A stretch of DNA of 64,000 bases from Diospyros lotus (Eukaryota > Streptophyta > Magnoliopsida > Ericales > Ebenaceae): assembly GCF_014633365.1 (NCBI RefSeq), contig NC_068349.1, positions 29,836,753-29,900,752 of the forward strand, in the 5' to 3' direction. Positions 46,663 through 58,844 of this stretch are shown in pieces (the stretch's first letter is position 1; every line of letters begins with the position of its first letter). The notes under the pieces were generated by a model. That model was given only the letters and a program-made list of their open reading frames with translations, ran no database searches and had not been told where the DNA came from. The position numbers and the translations under genes were made by a program.

Positions 46663-48281
46663 TGCTACGGGGCAAGCAGCGTAGTTCAAAACTTTTTGAA
46701 CCTTACCTCGATCCCATCGATTGGAGCAACGTTGAGATTATAACATTCACATATAAAATCAAATAAATCTAACCTTTAGATTTTTCGAGTTGTTTGAGAA
46801 TTGGAGCCGCCTAAGCGTCCAGCCTCTAACTTGTGATACATGGCACACATCCTTTGACGAGGAGAGCAGAATAAGAGTGTCAGCTCCTTCTCCTATCGTG
46901 GCTTGTGTATGGAACGAAAAAAAATGATTTCTTAACTCTTGAAAACCATAAAATAAAACCTTAATTTAGGCAACCCTTAAAGGGGTATTTATAGATGATC
47001 AAACCTCCTAGGGTTTCCTAAACCCTAATGGACATGGGCCAACCCATTTATCTTAGTCCAACTAGGATTTTAAGTGGGTTTATCTTAGTCCAACTAGAAA
47101 CTTAATTAATGGCCCAAATTCAATTATAAGCTTAAATAAAATATTTGCCCTAAATCTAATTTAAGCCCAAATATAATATTTAATTTAATATTTAGCCAAA
47201 ATACTTTATTTAGCCCAAATATATTTTATTTCCTATTTGCCACTCAAATAAATAGAAAATTATTAAATTAGAAACTATTTTCTAATTTAATCAATTGTTA
47301 TTTTAGGAAACTCTTTCCTTTATGATGACACATCGTCATATCGACGTCATTACATCTATTTGTTCTTTTTTCATAAGAACCTACGACGACACAACTTCTT
47401 GTCGAAGTGTCCCACTTAACCATAAGTCTGTTCTCCTGGTTTAAGCGAGGGACTGTACCTTTTACGTATGACTCCTTAGTGATCTCAAGTCTGGCGATGT
47501 GTTGCTTGATTACAATCACATAAGTTTTCTTCGGTCATCTGAATATCTTCACTTAATAGAAAGTGAATCAATAACTCATTATTAATCTCTTTCACTATGG
47601 CCATGGATTTAAAGTGAATATCTACCAAAGGCGCCTTAGATGCATCATCCTATATCAAGGGATAAACGAGTCCCATCTTGGTTATGCACCCATCTCCATA
47701 AGCCTTACAATATGCCCAACGATCGTCCACGTGCAGCCTTTGTTTAGGCCCATCTAAACGATGTCAAAGCATATCGATCTTCTTATGAGATGACGTGATA
47801 ACCTCAGGTCCAAGGATTAGTTACACCTATTTTGTATGAGAATACCATCAACATATAACCAAAATGGATTCTCATGGCGAGTCATGTCCATTGACACATT
47901 CTCGAACATTGGTCACCTGTGTACTTGTCTAGGCATCCCATGCCTATGGGTGTGAGACTTCCATTACTATCACATAGCAAAAACATAGCACATACAAGTC
48001 TTATCGCAATCGTCAATGTCCATTCTAAACATTGCTACGACTTGGGACATTTAATGATATCTAAAAACTATAAGACATCATCTCACATCTTTATAGATCA
48101 ATCACATTATACATCATATGGACTTCTATCTAGTTTCATCCGATCATTACATTAATAACAAGAAACTAATAGAATAGCTTCTTGTAAAATAAAAGAACTC
48201 TTTATTCAATAATAAATGTGATTACAAATGTCAGTGTACAATTTTTCAGATCTGATTGGGTCTAGAGCACCTACACTAGCA
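46663..48281 (-). mobile_element. Solo LTR of a different copia-type element
   Basis: A 1,619-bp block with TGCTA...TAGCA inverted ends inserted in the copia-3 LTR. On the minus strand a TATA box (TCTATAAATACC, about 46,986-46,997) suits an LTR promoter. No coding region or primer site was seen. I could not recognise a TSD, so the exact ends are provisional. Confidence 0.6.
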
Positions 48282-49270
48282 AATGAGAATAGGGTGGTGA
48301 GTCACATGCCATATTGCATGAGATGCATATAGTAGACATGTGAGTGGGTATTGGTAGAACATCCACTGAATATGACACATGTGACATATCACAAGACTTG
48401 GAGGATTAATGATCTATTGTTAGCTCTCGATTGTGTATCAAGTCCTTAGACCAAAGGTGACAGAGTTGTCTTGTGCACTGGTATCATGGATTTGTCATTG
48501 AGAGGAACCATATGGTAAAAAAGGCGGGCATGCTCTCTGTGTGGTCTTCGTGCAGTGGTGTATAGAGGCAGATGCTCGCTAATGGAATCCATTGACTTCC
48601 ATTGGATGGGGGCGAACATCCTATATGGTTTATGTTGGTGATTGGAAATTCCCTAGTAAGGGTGAGCATGAGATTGGAAAAAGTTCCAATGTCAGAAGAG
48701 TTTTGGCATGATACCTCAATCACACCATACTAGATCTAACATAGTTACCGAGTCATGCAAGTTTAATATGTCCATGGCTCTTACTCAGTTTGGATATTAG
48801 TCAGTGAAAGGACTATTGTGCGCGATAATCGAAGAGCCTTAATAGGTTCATCTAAAGTTAAGACTTCATTGCCATTAGGATCTTCTGAAATCTTACACTA
48901 CAAGAAAAAGGATATTTCGTGACGGGTTTTTTTGTGATGAGAAAAATTTCCTCACCAAAGATTACTTTTAGTGATGAGATTTTTGGGTTGTCGCCAAAAG
49001 TGAACTTTTGGTGAGGACAATAAAAGATCATCACCCAAAATTGGCATTCTAATTTTTGGCCCTCGAATTTTTCCCGCCACATGGTGGGAAACTTTTCGGT
49101 GATGATATTATTACTTTGGGTGACGAAAAATAGTCATCACAAAAATTACACCAAAAGTAATTTTTGTGATAACTAAAAAATCAGCACTAAAGTTCATCAT
49201 TACAACTTCCCACCCTTCATAATTATCATTAATAATATTAATAAATTATTATTTAAGTTATTTAATAATC

Positions 49271-49860
49271 CACTACAAAAAAGGACTTATTAACAACAAA
49301 AAGCTAACGACAAGATTATTTTTTATGGTTAATATAGTATTATTAACGACTAAATATAAATTCCGTTGATATAAGATAAATTTTAGCGAGGGGCTAAATA
49401 AGTTATCGTTAATAAACTACTTTCTTGTCGTTATTGACAAAAAAATTTAATTCTAACCATGAAATAACAAAAAAGAATTATTAAGATTTAACTAATACTT
49501 ATATAAGCAATTTCGATATAATTATATTTTTTTGTAAATACAAAAATATAATTAGCAAACTATTATAATTGGGCATTAGTTATTTATTGATAATGCAATA
49601 TATTGAAAAATTATGAACATATTAAAAAGAATACAATTTATCAAATTAATTTATTATAATTATTAGATTTATTTATAATATAATTATATTTTAAATAATT
49701 ATTATTTTGATGTAATAATTTAAATTCTTTTATCAATTATCATAATCTTAAATTATTTTATTTTTATCAATCAAATAATTATTAATATTATTTTCATAAA
49801 TTATTTTAATTTTTATTAATTAACAATTAAATATTAAAAAATAAAAATAAAAAACTAAAA
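49271..49860 (+). repeat. Second CACTA-like terminus with AT-rich sequence
   Basis: CACTACAAAAAAGGAC at 49,271 is again a CACTA-type end, followed by words around TTAACGACAA. I found no matching GTAGTG partner inside the larger element, so this is a one-ended relic or an internal duplication. The remainder to 49,860 is very AT-rich and noncoding. Confidence 0.5.
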
Positions 49861-50140
49861 TGTTGGCGGAGCTGCCTCGCCTTTTCCCTTACAATTCCTA
49901 AATCCGACCTCCCCTTAATCCCTAATTCCAAAAATCTCATAGCCTCTGAAGGACCCGTTGTGATACTTCTAGCAGCCTCCCACCATCGCCTCCGCCGCCT
50001 CAACGTTGCCTCAACACCGCCGTTGCTGCCTCCAACTCCATCGCGGCCTCCTAGCCGTCGCTAAATCTCCCTCTCCCATAGTCCGCCAGACATTTGATTA
50101 TTCTCTGTGAGTTTCTCGATTCTCCTGTTGTGATTTGCGT
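49861..50140 (+). other. GC-rich block, possible captured 5' leader
   Basis: Base composition changes sharply here from AT-rich to CTCC/GCC-rich (CGCCTCCGCCGCC words), like the untranslated leader or first exon of a plant gene, followed by a donor-like TCTGTGAGTTTC near 50,105. It lies upstream of the DCL2 exons and could be the leader of the same captured gene. I cannot name it from the sequence. Confidence 0.35.
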
Positions 50141-50404
50141 TGATTTTGGGTATTGAATTAATCTGCAATTTAGGTTTTGTTGATATGCAATCTCAGCTGT
50201 ATGTCGAACCACTCGACGACACACAAAAAGAAAGATGCTCTGTGAATGCATTTGTTTTGTGTGGAAACCAAATAGAATTCATCCCACTGTTATTTAAAGC
50301 TAAAGTGATGTTTGTGCTCACAGGCGTTGTTTTAAGAGAAGAAACCTAGAAAAGATTGCAAGAAAAGAAAATCGGAAAAGAAAAAAAAAATAGAGGAAGT
50401 TGAA

Positions 50405-50978
50405 ATGACAGCGAGTGGAAGACGAGAGATATTGTCTGGTCCACTGCCTTTTGCTAGAAGGTGATACTTGGAGTTGTGTCTTGAAGAAATGATGGTTCTT
50501 TTAAATTCTTGGTTTTCTAACTTTGGCTTATTAATCTGTTTTGTAGTTACCAAATGGAAGCATTGGCAAAAGCCATAAAGAAAAATACGATTGTGTTTCT
50601 AAGTACAGGGTCTGGCAAAATGTTGATTTCCATAATGCTTCTTCACAGCTATGCATACCTTCTCCAAAAGCCTTCGCACAATATTGGGGTTTTCTTGGTG
50701 CCTACTATTGTTTTGGTCCCCTAGATATGTCAAATGTTAATACTTTGTTTAAACCATTCTTTTTTCTTGTTTAGGACCTTTCTTACTTATTTGGGTAATT
50801 GATTTAAACTGGACACAATAACTGTGCATCTGATCCTTGTTATTGTTTAGAAAAATACTCATAACAAGCTAAAGCCATGGCGATGCACACAAACCTCAAA
50901 GTTGGCAAATATTGGGGAGAGATGGGAGTTGACTATTGGGATGCCAGAATCTGGAGCCAACATGTGGACAATTTTGAG
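50405..50978 (+). pseudogene. DCL2: Captured DICER-LIKE 2 helicase-domain fragment
   Basis: Three exon pieces match the start of plant DCL2, the ribonuclease that makes 22-nt small RNAs from double-stranded RNA. Piece 1 (50,405-50,460) ends PLPFAR and has a GT donor. A clean 86-bp intron follows. Piece 2 (50,547-50,721) continues SYQMEALAKAIKKN, then FLSTGSGKMLI and FLVPTIVLVP. Piece 3 (50,865-50,978) reads MAMHTNLKVGKYWGEMGVDY and ends NFE before a GT donor. Defects: the Walker A motif ends GKM instead of GKT; a TAG at 50,722-50,724 stands where Gln and the next donor (here ATATGT) are expected; and the acceptor before piece 3 is lost. Only about 100 codons of a protein near 1,400 residues are present, with no RNase III domains. 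Confidence 0.88.
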
Positions 50979-52283
50979 GTGTGTGTTGGTCTTTTCTTTG
51001 CTTTTCTTTTTTATGTGGCTCTTATCACTTGCATATGCTGAGTGCTCTGTGACTTTTTGTTTGTTTAAGTTTATTAAGACCATATGTACTTTGTTATTTG
51101 TTCTCTGTGCAAATGCTCATTAAGCATCATGTACTTTCCATAGTCATTTTATCATATTTAGGTATGTTTCATAGTTAATTTTTGTTAACATGGTAGCTTT
51201 AAATTTATATTCTTTACCTTTTTCTCTTAATTTTTTTTTTGGTTTAATAATTTCAACTTTTTCCTAGAATTCATGGTGTTTGATCCAACAAGCTTTTAAT
51301 AGTTCAAGTAATAAGTTGGCCTAAACTTTTACTTCCATGAAAAATTAGATTATTAAGCACTAAACTTTTACCATCTTGAGAAATATTTATGAGAATTGAT
51401 TTTGTCAAAATAATTGACCTTTGGGGCCTAAAAATGTACATATAGTCTCTGATATTTTGACCATGTAAATGAAAGTTTAGATTGTATTTATTATTTTATC
51501 GTACAACCTAATTGAATTAGGTCTATTATCATTATTGATGTGTCATGTTCTACATCTTGCTTCTCTTATATTTGCCTTGCTACATCTTGCTTCTCTCCTA
51601 GTATTGCTTGTAGTTATGTAGTGGTATTTGGCCGTGGTTGGGAAATGATTAGTATGCTTTTGTTTTGAGTTTTTGTTTACACTATTTTGACAATGTAAAT
51701 AGAAAAAAAGAGTTTGGTTACTCATTTTTGTTTTCATAAATTTTGAGTACTTTCAAACATTTTGAATACAAGGGAAATGTTTATATTCCTTGCTTAACTA
51801 AGGTTTCTAGTTTTCAGAAGAGTTATGAGCAGCAACTGTTTGCCACCTAATGGTGCTCATTTGATATACTACTTACATTATAGCACTTAATTTGCCTATT
51901 TTTGTATTGCGCACTTCTCCCCGGCACGAACTTCTTATGTATGTCTCTACATGAGTCCCATGTTTCCCTTTGGTATGTTTAGTAAAATGGATATTTAATT
52001 ACCTAGCTAGTCTCTTCATTTGTTTACTTGCTTTAAAGTTCAATTTTCTAAAAGCTCATACAAGTTTAAAGTCTAACTCTAATAATGAGAAGCTAAATTT
52101 TGTTATGAATAGCCAACTCTATTTCTTAAGGCTTAGCTAAGCCATATTATTGTTATATTGTTTAGGTGAAGTACAAGATTGTCATTCTTTTACGAGATAA
52201 TGGCACCTAGTAAGGAGTGGATGAATTTTGTCAATGATCGGCTTATGATGTTATACTAATTATCTTTCTCACTACATTAAGAG

Positions 52284-52629
52284 ATGATGTTGGAGAAACA
52301 AGAAGCTGCAGCCTTTGCATCAGAAGAAGAAAAAAGTTCAACACTTACTCAAAAAGAAATTTGTGCTTCATCAATAAGGTTGAAATCAGGTTACTTTATT
52401 CTAAACCATCTAAAAAGACTCGGGCAACTCCACCGAATCATTCAGAAACAGAACAACTTAAACAACAGGTGGAGAACTTGTTACAGTATAATGAGTCAAG
52501 AGAAATTGTGTTTGAAGCAAAGAAAGAGGAGATCCATTAGTTGAAGAGTATGTTGGCCATTGTTTTAGAAAAAGTTAGAGAAAAACCTCTACATGAACCA
52601 TCAAATGTAGAAGATGGCAACAACTCTTA
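52284..52629 (+). pseudogene. En/Spm (CACTA) transposase C-terminal remnant
   Basis: The first frame (SEEEKSSTLTQKEICASSIR, then LKSGY) resembles the conserved end of the plant Ptta/En/Spm transposase. A frameshift leads to a second frame with KPSKKTRATPPN followed by a coiled-coil-like, Gln/Glu/Lys-rich tail (EQLKQQVENLLQYNESREIV). A TAG replaces a codon near 52,538. The rest of the transposase is missing, so the gene is dead. Confidence 0.7.
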
Positions 52630-54892
52630 GATGTGTGGTTCTTTAAGGGTCCAAAGAAGTTGAAAGTTTATTTTGACTTGATATACCTTTTGCTTGTTTG
52701 TCTTTATTTGATGAATAATTATGCTTGGAACATGTTTTTGAATATTAGAATTGATGAGTTTTGTCATTTGTGGGATATGTTTTGATGGACTAACAATTTG
52801 GATGATTTAATTCATTGAAATTTGTGGTAGTTGTGTTTGGTATTTTAAATAAGCTGAGAATTTATTAACATGGATGTTTGTGGGACTATATGGTGAGAAT
52901 ATCATGACAGGAAATTTTTAGTGACAGGCTGAGTGAGTCAGCTATAATTTTTAGCAATGTTATTTCCTTGATAGACTTTCGTCGCCAAAAGTTTTTGATG
53001 ATGATATTATATTGTAGTAAAAGAGTTTTTGCAATGAGATGCTTTCTCACATAAACTTTTTGGTGATGTCTAAGTCTCTTGATGTAAATCACAAGTATTT
53101 TACCAACCATCGCAGAATATTTTCTATGAGGACTCCACTTTATCACAAGTACCTTTTGGTGACTAAGTGTTTTGTCACAAAAACTTTCTGATAACGAACA
53201 ATTTTGTTTTTTTGGTGACGAAATAACATCACGAGACAGTTTTGGTGGAGATAAAAAAAATTTGTGAGAATTAATGGTAGTCACAAATATGTTCTAGTGA
53301 TGGAAATTTTTATGTCAATAGTGATGAAATAATTCGTCACTAAAAAATATTTTTGGTGACTAGATATGAAGAGACGATGATCTTAGGTGATGAGTTGGGC
53401 GTCGAGTTTTTTCATCACCAATGATGCATTTATCGTGATGAAATAATTATTTCGTCACCAAAGATAATCGGCGGGGGACCTACGGTGACGAGTCTGTGAC
53501 GAATACTTTATCATCACTGAAAAGATTGCGTGATGAAATTATATCTTTTTGTGACCACCTAAGGTCATCACAGAAGACCAATTTTCTTGTAGTGTTAGCC
53601 AGAGGATACTCAGGATCTTTTAGTGCTCTAGGTATTTTTGGAGAGATCCTCTTAGTTGGTCGAATGGTTCGGCTGATGTCAAGGAGTTATCGCGTCCTGA
53701 ATGCTACATGGTTGTGAACCTAGAAAGTCATGAGCATACTTAGTAATGTATCATATTAATGATTCATTGCTATTAGTGTATTCCTTGTTACTAAGAGTTA
53801 GTGATGTTGGTTGTAGCTGAGAGTTAGCTTTGTGGATTTATGGATATGGGAGACCATTAATAGTTAGTAGGGGCACGCCGTTAAGAGTTAAAAGGGTCTT
53901 AGTTCAATAAAGAGTTAGTGGAAAGGCTATTGAGAGTTAATAGTAGGGCCAATGTGCAATATGACAAAGATGGAGCATTGTTGGCAAAAGTCTGTCGACT
54001 GGTGCATGGAGCTACCGATTGCTTGAAGCGGTTAACCAGTGATCTCTTGAGGTCAACCGGTCGTGTGCTGTCGATGGGTGCGTGTGGAAGGTTGACCGCC
54101 TAAACCTGTTGATTAGGTACTTCATGTAGTGGACTATTTTTGCCATAAATGCTCTACCACTTGGTCGCATTAGAGCTTTAAATACTCTGATGCAAAATGA
54201 TTTGAAAGGGCATGGGAGGGACAGGGCATGCATGACAAGAAGACAAGAGGTAAATTGGATTAGAAAACAACTCGAGAGGGTTTAAGGAGGCTACATGAGT
54301 TGTTTCCCTCTACTTGTTCTTCTTTTACTCTTGTTGGTTACATCTTCTTCCTCCCATAGTTGCTACCATAGCTTTTTCTTACTCCAAGCTTGGCTGATGT
54401 AGCATCCTCTTCATCTTATCCCACATAAATCGACTACTGGACAACCTCGATGCAGCCAAGAAAGGACTACTATATAGCTTTGGGTCACCTTCATTGAAAA
54501 GGTCCTAGCACGACTCCGTTGGAGGGTTCTGTGGCATGTCAAGCATGGACTAACTAGGTCCTCTGCATTTGGGGAGGTGGTTTGGTCACCCGCTATTAAT
54601 TACAAGTTTGTGGGAGTTAACCGGACAACAAGGAGCAGCCACCACATTGGATAATCGACACCAAATCTTATTCGAAAAGGTATACCAATAAACCCCCTAT
54701 GGCATGGGTTTTTTTATTTTTGCATATGGTAATGAATATCGAGTCTTACAAGGTCAATTTTGTGTCCATTATGTTTTGTTTTGCTTCCGTTGTGCATGTT
54801 TCTATTTGTGAAAATGCTTCAAAAATGTAGAAACCCTTGCATTGATCCACAAAGAGTTGGTGTTTTGGTCGCATTTTTGCATCCCCTTTCAA

Positions 54893-54905
54893 TGGTATCA
54901 GAGCC
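54893..54905 (+). promoter_or_regulatory. tRNA-Met primer-binding site of copia-3
   Basis: TGGTATCAGAGCC follows the 5' LTR by one base and fixes the plus orientation. Confidence 0.93.
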
Positions 54906-56439
54906 CTGCTCAGTATTATCAACCTATACATGTGTTTTGTGTATTCTGTGTATCTTTCAGACGTGTATATGCATTCTATTTTATTGCCTGTTAGTAGAAA
55001 CTATTAACCATTTCGTCCAAATGGTCAACCAGTTTGGTGTCCAGTGCAAGAGTTAGTAGACAGTCCTTTGAGGACCGATCGATCGCTCTAAGAAACCCAA
55101 AAGTCAGTCTATTGGTTTGGAGGGTGTTGGCTATTTTGCTTCATACCAGCTTAAAACAATCTACTGATATGAAAAAAGGTCTATCGATTTTTCCCAATGG
55201 GAGACGTGGTTGAGAATCTTTGAGATTGTTAACTAATTCAGTGCCACAAGGGGAGAAACGGTCGACTGTTTCATATTATTAAATTGCCAGTTGTCTAGTT
55301 TCTTTGGTTTTCACCTTATGTAATTGGATTGCATTCAATGACTTAGACCATAAGAATGTGACATGGGCTGTCGTGAGTCCAAAAAGTGACACACATTACA
55401 TAAACACGAATTTATTTGAAATTGGATTTTAAAAGGTTATGTCAACTGGATCAATTGGATTGATCAGAGTGATTATGGGCTTATTCAATGTGATTGAGTG
55501 AATGAATGATTACAAGTATTTGGTCCCAATATGTAATATTATTTATTCATTTGGGTTGTATAAGCGACATAAGTCTCCATGTCATTTCTTTCATTTTTAG
55601 AATCATTTGTAAAGTACAATAGTTCTTGTAAAATGAAAAAGGATCATTAAGGGTTGATGTTGATGGAGCGTTGAGTTATCAAGAGTTGTTGGCTCGAGAG
55701 AGCAAGTCAACCAAATTATTGGCAACAGATAATTTTTGTATGGTTGAATGTCTCTTGCAAGATTCCTTAATTAAATCCTGAGGCTCGGGTTTAATTAATA
55801 GCTTAAAGCCCATGATCATCCAGTTATGCATGTATGTGTTTTGTTTTATTATGTATTGGATACATTGATAAAAAATTAATGCACGTACAGAGTGAAACCT
55901 TGAATAAAGATAGGAAAATCTTCCCAATATGTGCAAGATATATTAGATTTAAGCGATGAATTGGATTCATCGTGACCCTCCGTTGCTGTAGGAAGACCAT
56001 CGCTCAAATGGATGTACCCTGGCTATGGATAAATGGGAGGGTGCATTTCAAGAGAGTTGATCTGTCGACCTATTAAGCATTGGATGTTGTCAGTGACCCC
56101 AAGAAACTATTATGTGAGTGATAGGCATTCAAATGGACAATTGGCTGGTGCGACGGGTAGTAACTATGTCCTCGGTCCAAGAAACTATTGTGTGAGGATT
56201 TGGTGGCATAAGGGTTGAATATCGAGCTCCACATTGGATGTGGAAAAGAGGAAAGGAGTTGTCTCTTCGATCACCACTATGAGTCTTCCAACAAGACTTG
56301 CATTTACCACCTAGAAGTATGGCTTTGGAAAAATTAGTGGGAGGTACCTTTAATTCAAGACTAGAATTAAATGGATTTTTCAAGATAAATCAAACGGGAA
56401 AACTTTAAATCCTTTTGTAGCTAAATCTCTTGTTTTAAA
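54906..56439 (+). other. Untranslated leader of copia-3
   Basis: No reading frame of note. It corresponds in inverse orientation to 41,760-43,204 of copia-2 (shared GGATCAATTGGATTGATCAG-type sequence near 55,448), so it is family leader DNA. Confidence 0.7.
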
Positions 56440-56636
56440 ATGGAAAATCAAACAAACCCTCTTTCTCGCATTCAGTACAAAAAATTTTGATGGGACCTAA
56501 TTATAAAGATTGGCTCAGGAATTTAAAATTGGTTTTAAATATAGAGAAAATCACTTATATCTTGGATTGACCACCTCCTATGGAACTTCCTGAAGGGTCC
56601 AGTGAGAAGAAGCGTGTGGTATGAGAGGAGATGCAT

Positions 56637-58844
56637 TGTAATACCCCAAATCAAAATAAGTAATATATCAAAATATTCTATATTTCATGATGTTAGAAGA
56701 GTTAAGATCAAAGATCTAGAAGACAATTTAATAATTTTAAAGCGCCAAGTCAATGGAATGGAATACCTCGGAACATAAATGTCTAAAGAAAAAGGTATGT
56801 CATTGACGAGCGTTTTGAAACGAGATTTATGATGATAGAAGTAATCAAAACAGGGACAGTTTTCGGTACAACTAAGATGTAGCCTGAAAAATCGAATGAT
56901 CGTAAGGGTCTTCTGGAAAGTCAACGGAACCCTAAGGGGGCTCCGATTTTATGTAAGGATCAATCTTGAAGTGGTTTTGGGGATGAAACAAAGGTCCAAT
57001 GAGGACACTGGGAAAAACGTACTTATTGAGTAGCTTGGAGTTATTAATTTTGAATTTTAAGTATCTCAAGGATAATTAATTAAATGTTTGAGGGTATAAT
57101 TGTAATTAAAGAAAAATTCAAATGAAATGAAAAATAAGTTTGGGGTTTAATGTGTAAATTTTTCTTATTAATATATTATATTACATAATATAATATAAAG
57201 ATATAATAGATATATGTGTGTGTGTGTGCGCGCGCGCGCGCGTGCGCATGATGGCCAAGGTTGCTTCAGATTTTCTTGGCAAAGGATGATGTGTAATGGC
57301 CAAGGCAGAAACGCAATAAGGAGGCTATAAATAGGATGGAGAAGTAATTGGAAGAAGAAGGAATGAGGAAAGAGAGAGCAATGGCGGAGTGCATGGTAAC
57401 GGTAGTGGGCAGGTGACGGTGGCACACGAATGGCCAGTGGTGGGCTAGGCAAGCATGGCCGGCCCCCTCAGTGGAGCGTGGATGGCTGGCGGTGGCAAGC
57501 GCAGGAGGTGGCCAGTGGCTGGTGTGGCAGCACAAGGAAGAAGGAGAAGGAAGAATAACAAAAAAATAAAAAGAAATGGAAGAAAATAAAAAAAGTGAGG
57601 AAAATTGAGAAAACCTTCCAAAAAATTTTAGAAAATTTTCGACATTAATTTAGGGTTAGAGGAGCATGCTCGAAGCCAGGAAATTATCTGGGCACGTGTT
57701 TTGAGGTCAAGACACACATACCAAAGAAGCCTAAGAGGCTACGTCAAGATGAGTGATTTTTCTCAGAAATTATTTTATAAATTGTGGTGGTGGGAAAAAT
57801 TGAAAAAATATTTGAGGAATTATTTAGTGTGGAATTATTGAGGGAAAATAGGAAAAGAATAAGAGGAAATTTGAAAAAATAGAATATTGATTTCTTGAAT
57901 AAATATGATGTCCAGGGTACGTTGAGGTTTAGAATTGGGTACAATTATTGAAGCCTGGCACGAGAATTAAGGTTTGGGCACGAGAGTCGAGATATTCTGA
58001 GATACATTCAAGGTAAGTGGTTTGACCCAAAAACTCAGTTTTATGTAAATGGTTTATCATGTTGTCACGCCTTATCATGCTATGCATCATGTAGATTGCA
58101 TACACATGGTATGTTAATGAGAAATACATATATTCATTGGTGAAGTTTATTTGTCATGCATTGTATGTTTATTTGGTGACACGAGAAATCGACAGTCTAT
58201 CAAGAATGTTATATTACATCCCAATAGCAGAAGGGAGGTTGTCTCGGAAAGGAGGTTGGAAAATGGTGATAGTAAAGGGATTTCCCGTGGTTATTAAAGG
58301 AAGGTGAAGAGATGATGTTTTATTACATTTTGCATTCATGCTTAAATCATGTGTATTATGAATCCCTTAAATGATTCAGCATCTAACTTGGGTTATGCTC
58401 TTGGAACATTCAAACATTCTAGTTGGGGCTTACAGCAAAGACAAAGAAGTGGTTGGAATGTAACGACACAAGATGTCGTGTCTGATGGATTTAGCAAGTT
58501 GTCCCTGTATGTGCTTCTTTATGATGATTTGAATATATTTTAGTCATGTTGAGAAACTTATGTTCCATTGATGAGTAGTCTTGTAAAATAAAAGAATGTT
58601 ATGTATTACGAATTATGTTTGAGAAACGATCATGTAATACTATTATGGTTCAATGTTATTTTGAGGTTCGATCCTTAGCTTCTGCATTTGATGTTATGAT
58701 GATTCTCATTCGAGATAGATGAATGAAAATTTTTGGGATGGATATGAAGAATCATATGGTTTAGCATTTAGTTTTGAAAAGAAAAAATGTATTATCCCAA
58801 AATTGTCCAAAGTTATAACACGCCTGACAAAGTGGGGTGTTACA
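56637..58844 (+). mobile_element. Solo LTR of a gypsy element, 2.2 kb
   Basis: TGTAATACCCC...GGGTGTTACA ends and a perfect TGCAT TSD (56,632-56,636 and 58,845-58,849). A TATA box (CTATAAATAG) lies at 57,325-57,334, followed by a GC-rich GGTGGC-type segment (57,390-57,540). Several blocks match the LTR at 61,223 (for example TAAATGTCTAA and CGAGC words near 56,780), so they are related families. No internal region remains. Confidence 0.92.
57211..57250. repeat. Alternating (TG)n(CG)n tract
   Basis: Some 36 bases of strict purine-pyrimidine alternation (TATATGTGTG...GCGCGCGCG...TGCGCATG) lie about 80 bp upstream of the TATA box of the gypsy solo LTR. Such tracts favour Z-DNA (established knowledge). 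Confidence 0.9.

Larger units (their letters stand above)
48896..53594 (+). mobile_element. CACTA (En/Spm) element carrying a DCL2 fragment
   Basis: It starts CACTACAAGAAAAAGGAT and ends TTTTCTTGTAGTG, the standard plant CACTA termini, with the TSD TTA on both sides (48,893-48,895 and 53,595-53,597). Subterminal regions (48,900-49,200 and 52,900-53,590) repeat TGGTGACGA/TCATCACC-like words. Inside, in order: a further CACTA-like end at 49,271, a GC-rich leader-like block (49,861-50,140), the DICER-LIKE 2 fragment (50,405-50,978), noncoding DNA, and an En/Spm transposase remnant (52,284-52,629). At 4.7 kb it lacks a complete transposase, so it would need help to move. Confidence 0.93.
46332..54891 (+). 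repeat. 5' LTR of copia-3, split by two insertions
   Basis: The LTR parts are 46,332-46,662, 48,282-48,895 and 53,595-54,891. Together they make about 2.2 kb, and each part aligns with the copia-2 LTRs read on the opposite strand (for example TGCAAGGGTTTTACAT against the end near 54,840). Confidence 0.88.

Noticed and set aside
50140..50349. 69-codon frame just before the DCL2 piece
   Set aside because: No similarity to the DCL2 N terminus or another family that I recognise; likely intron or leader sequence.
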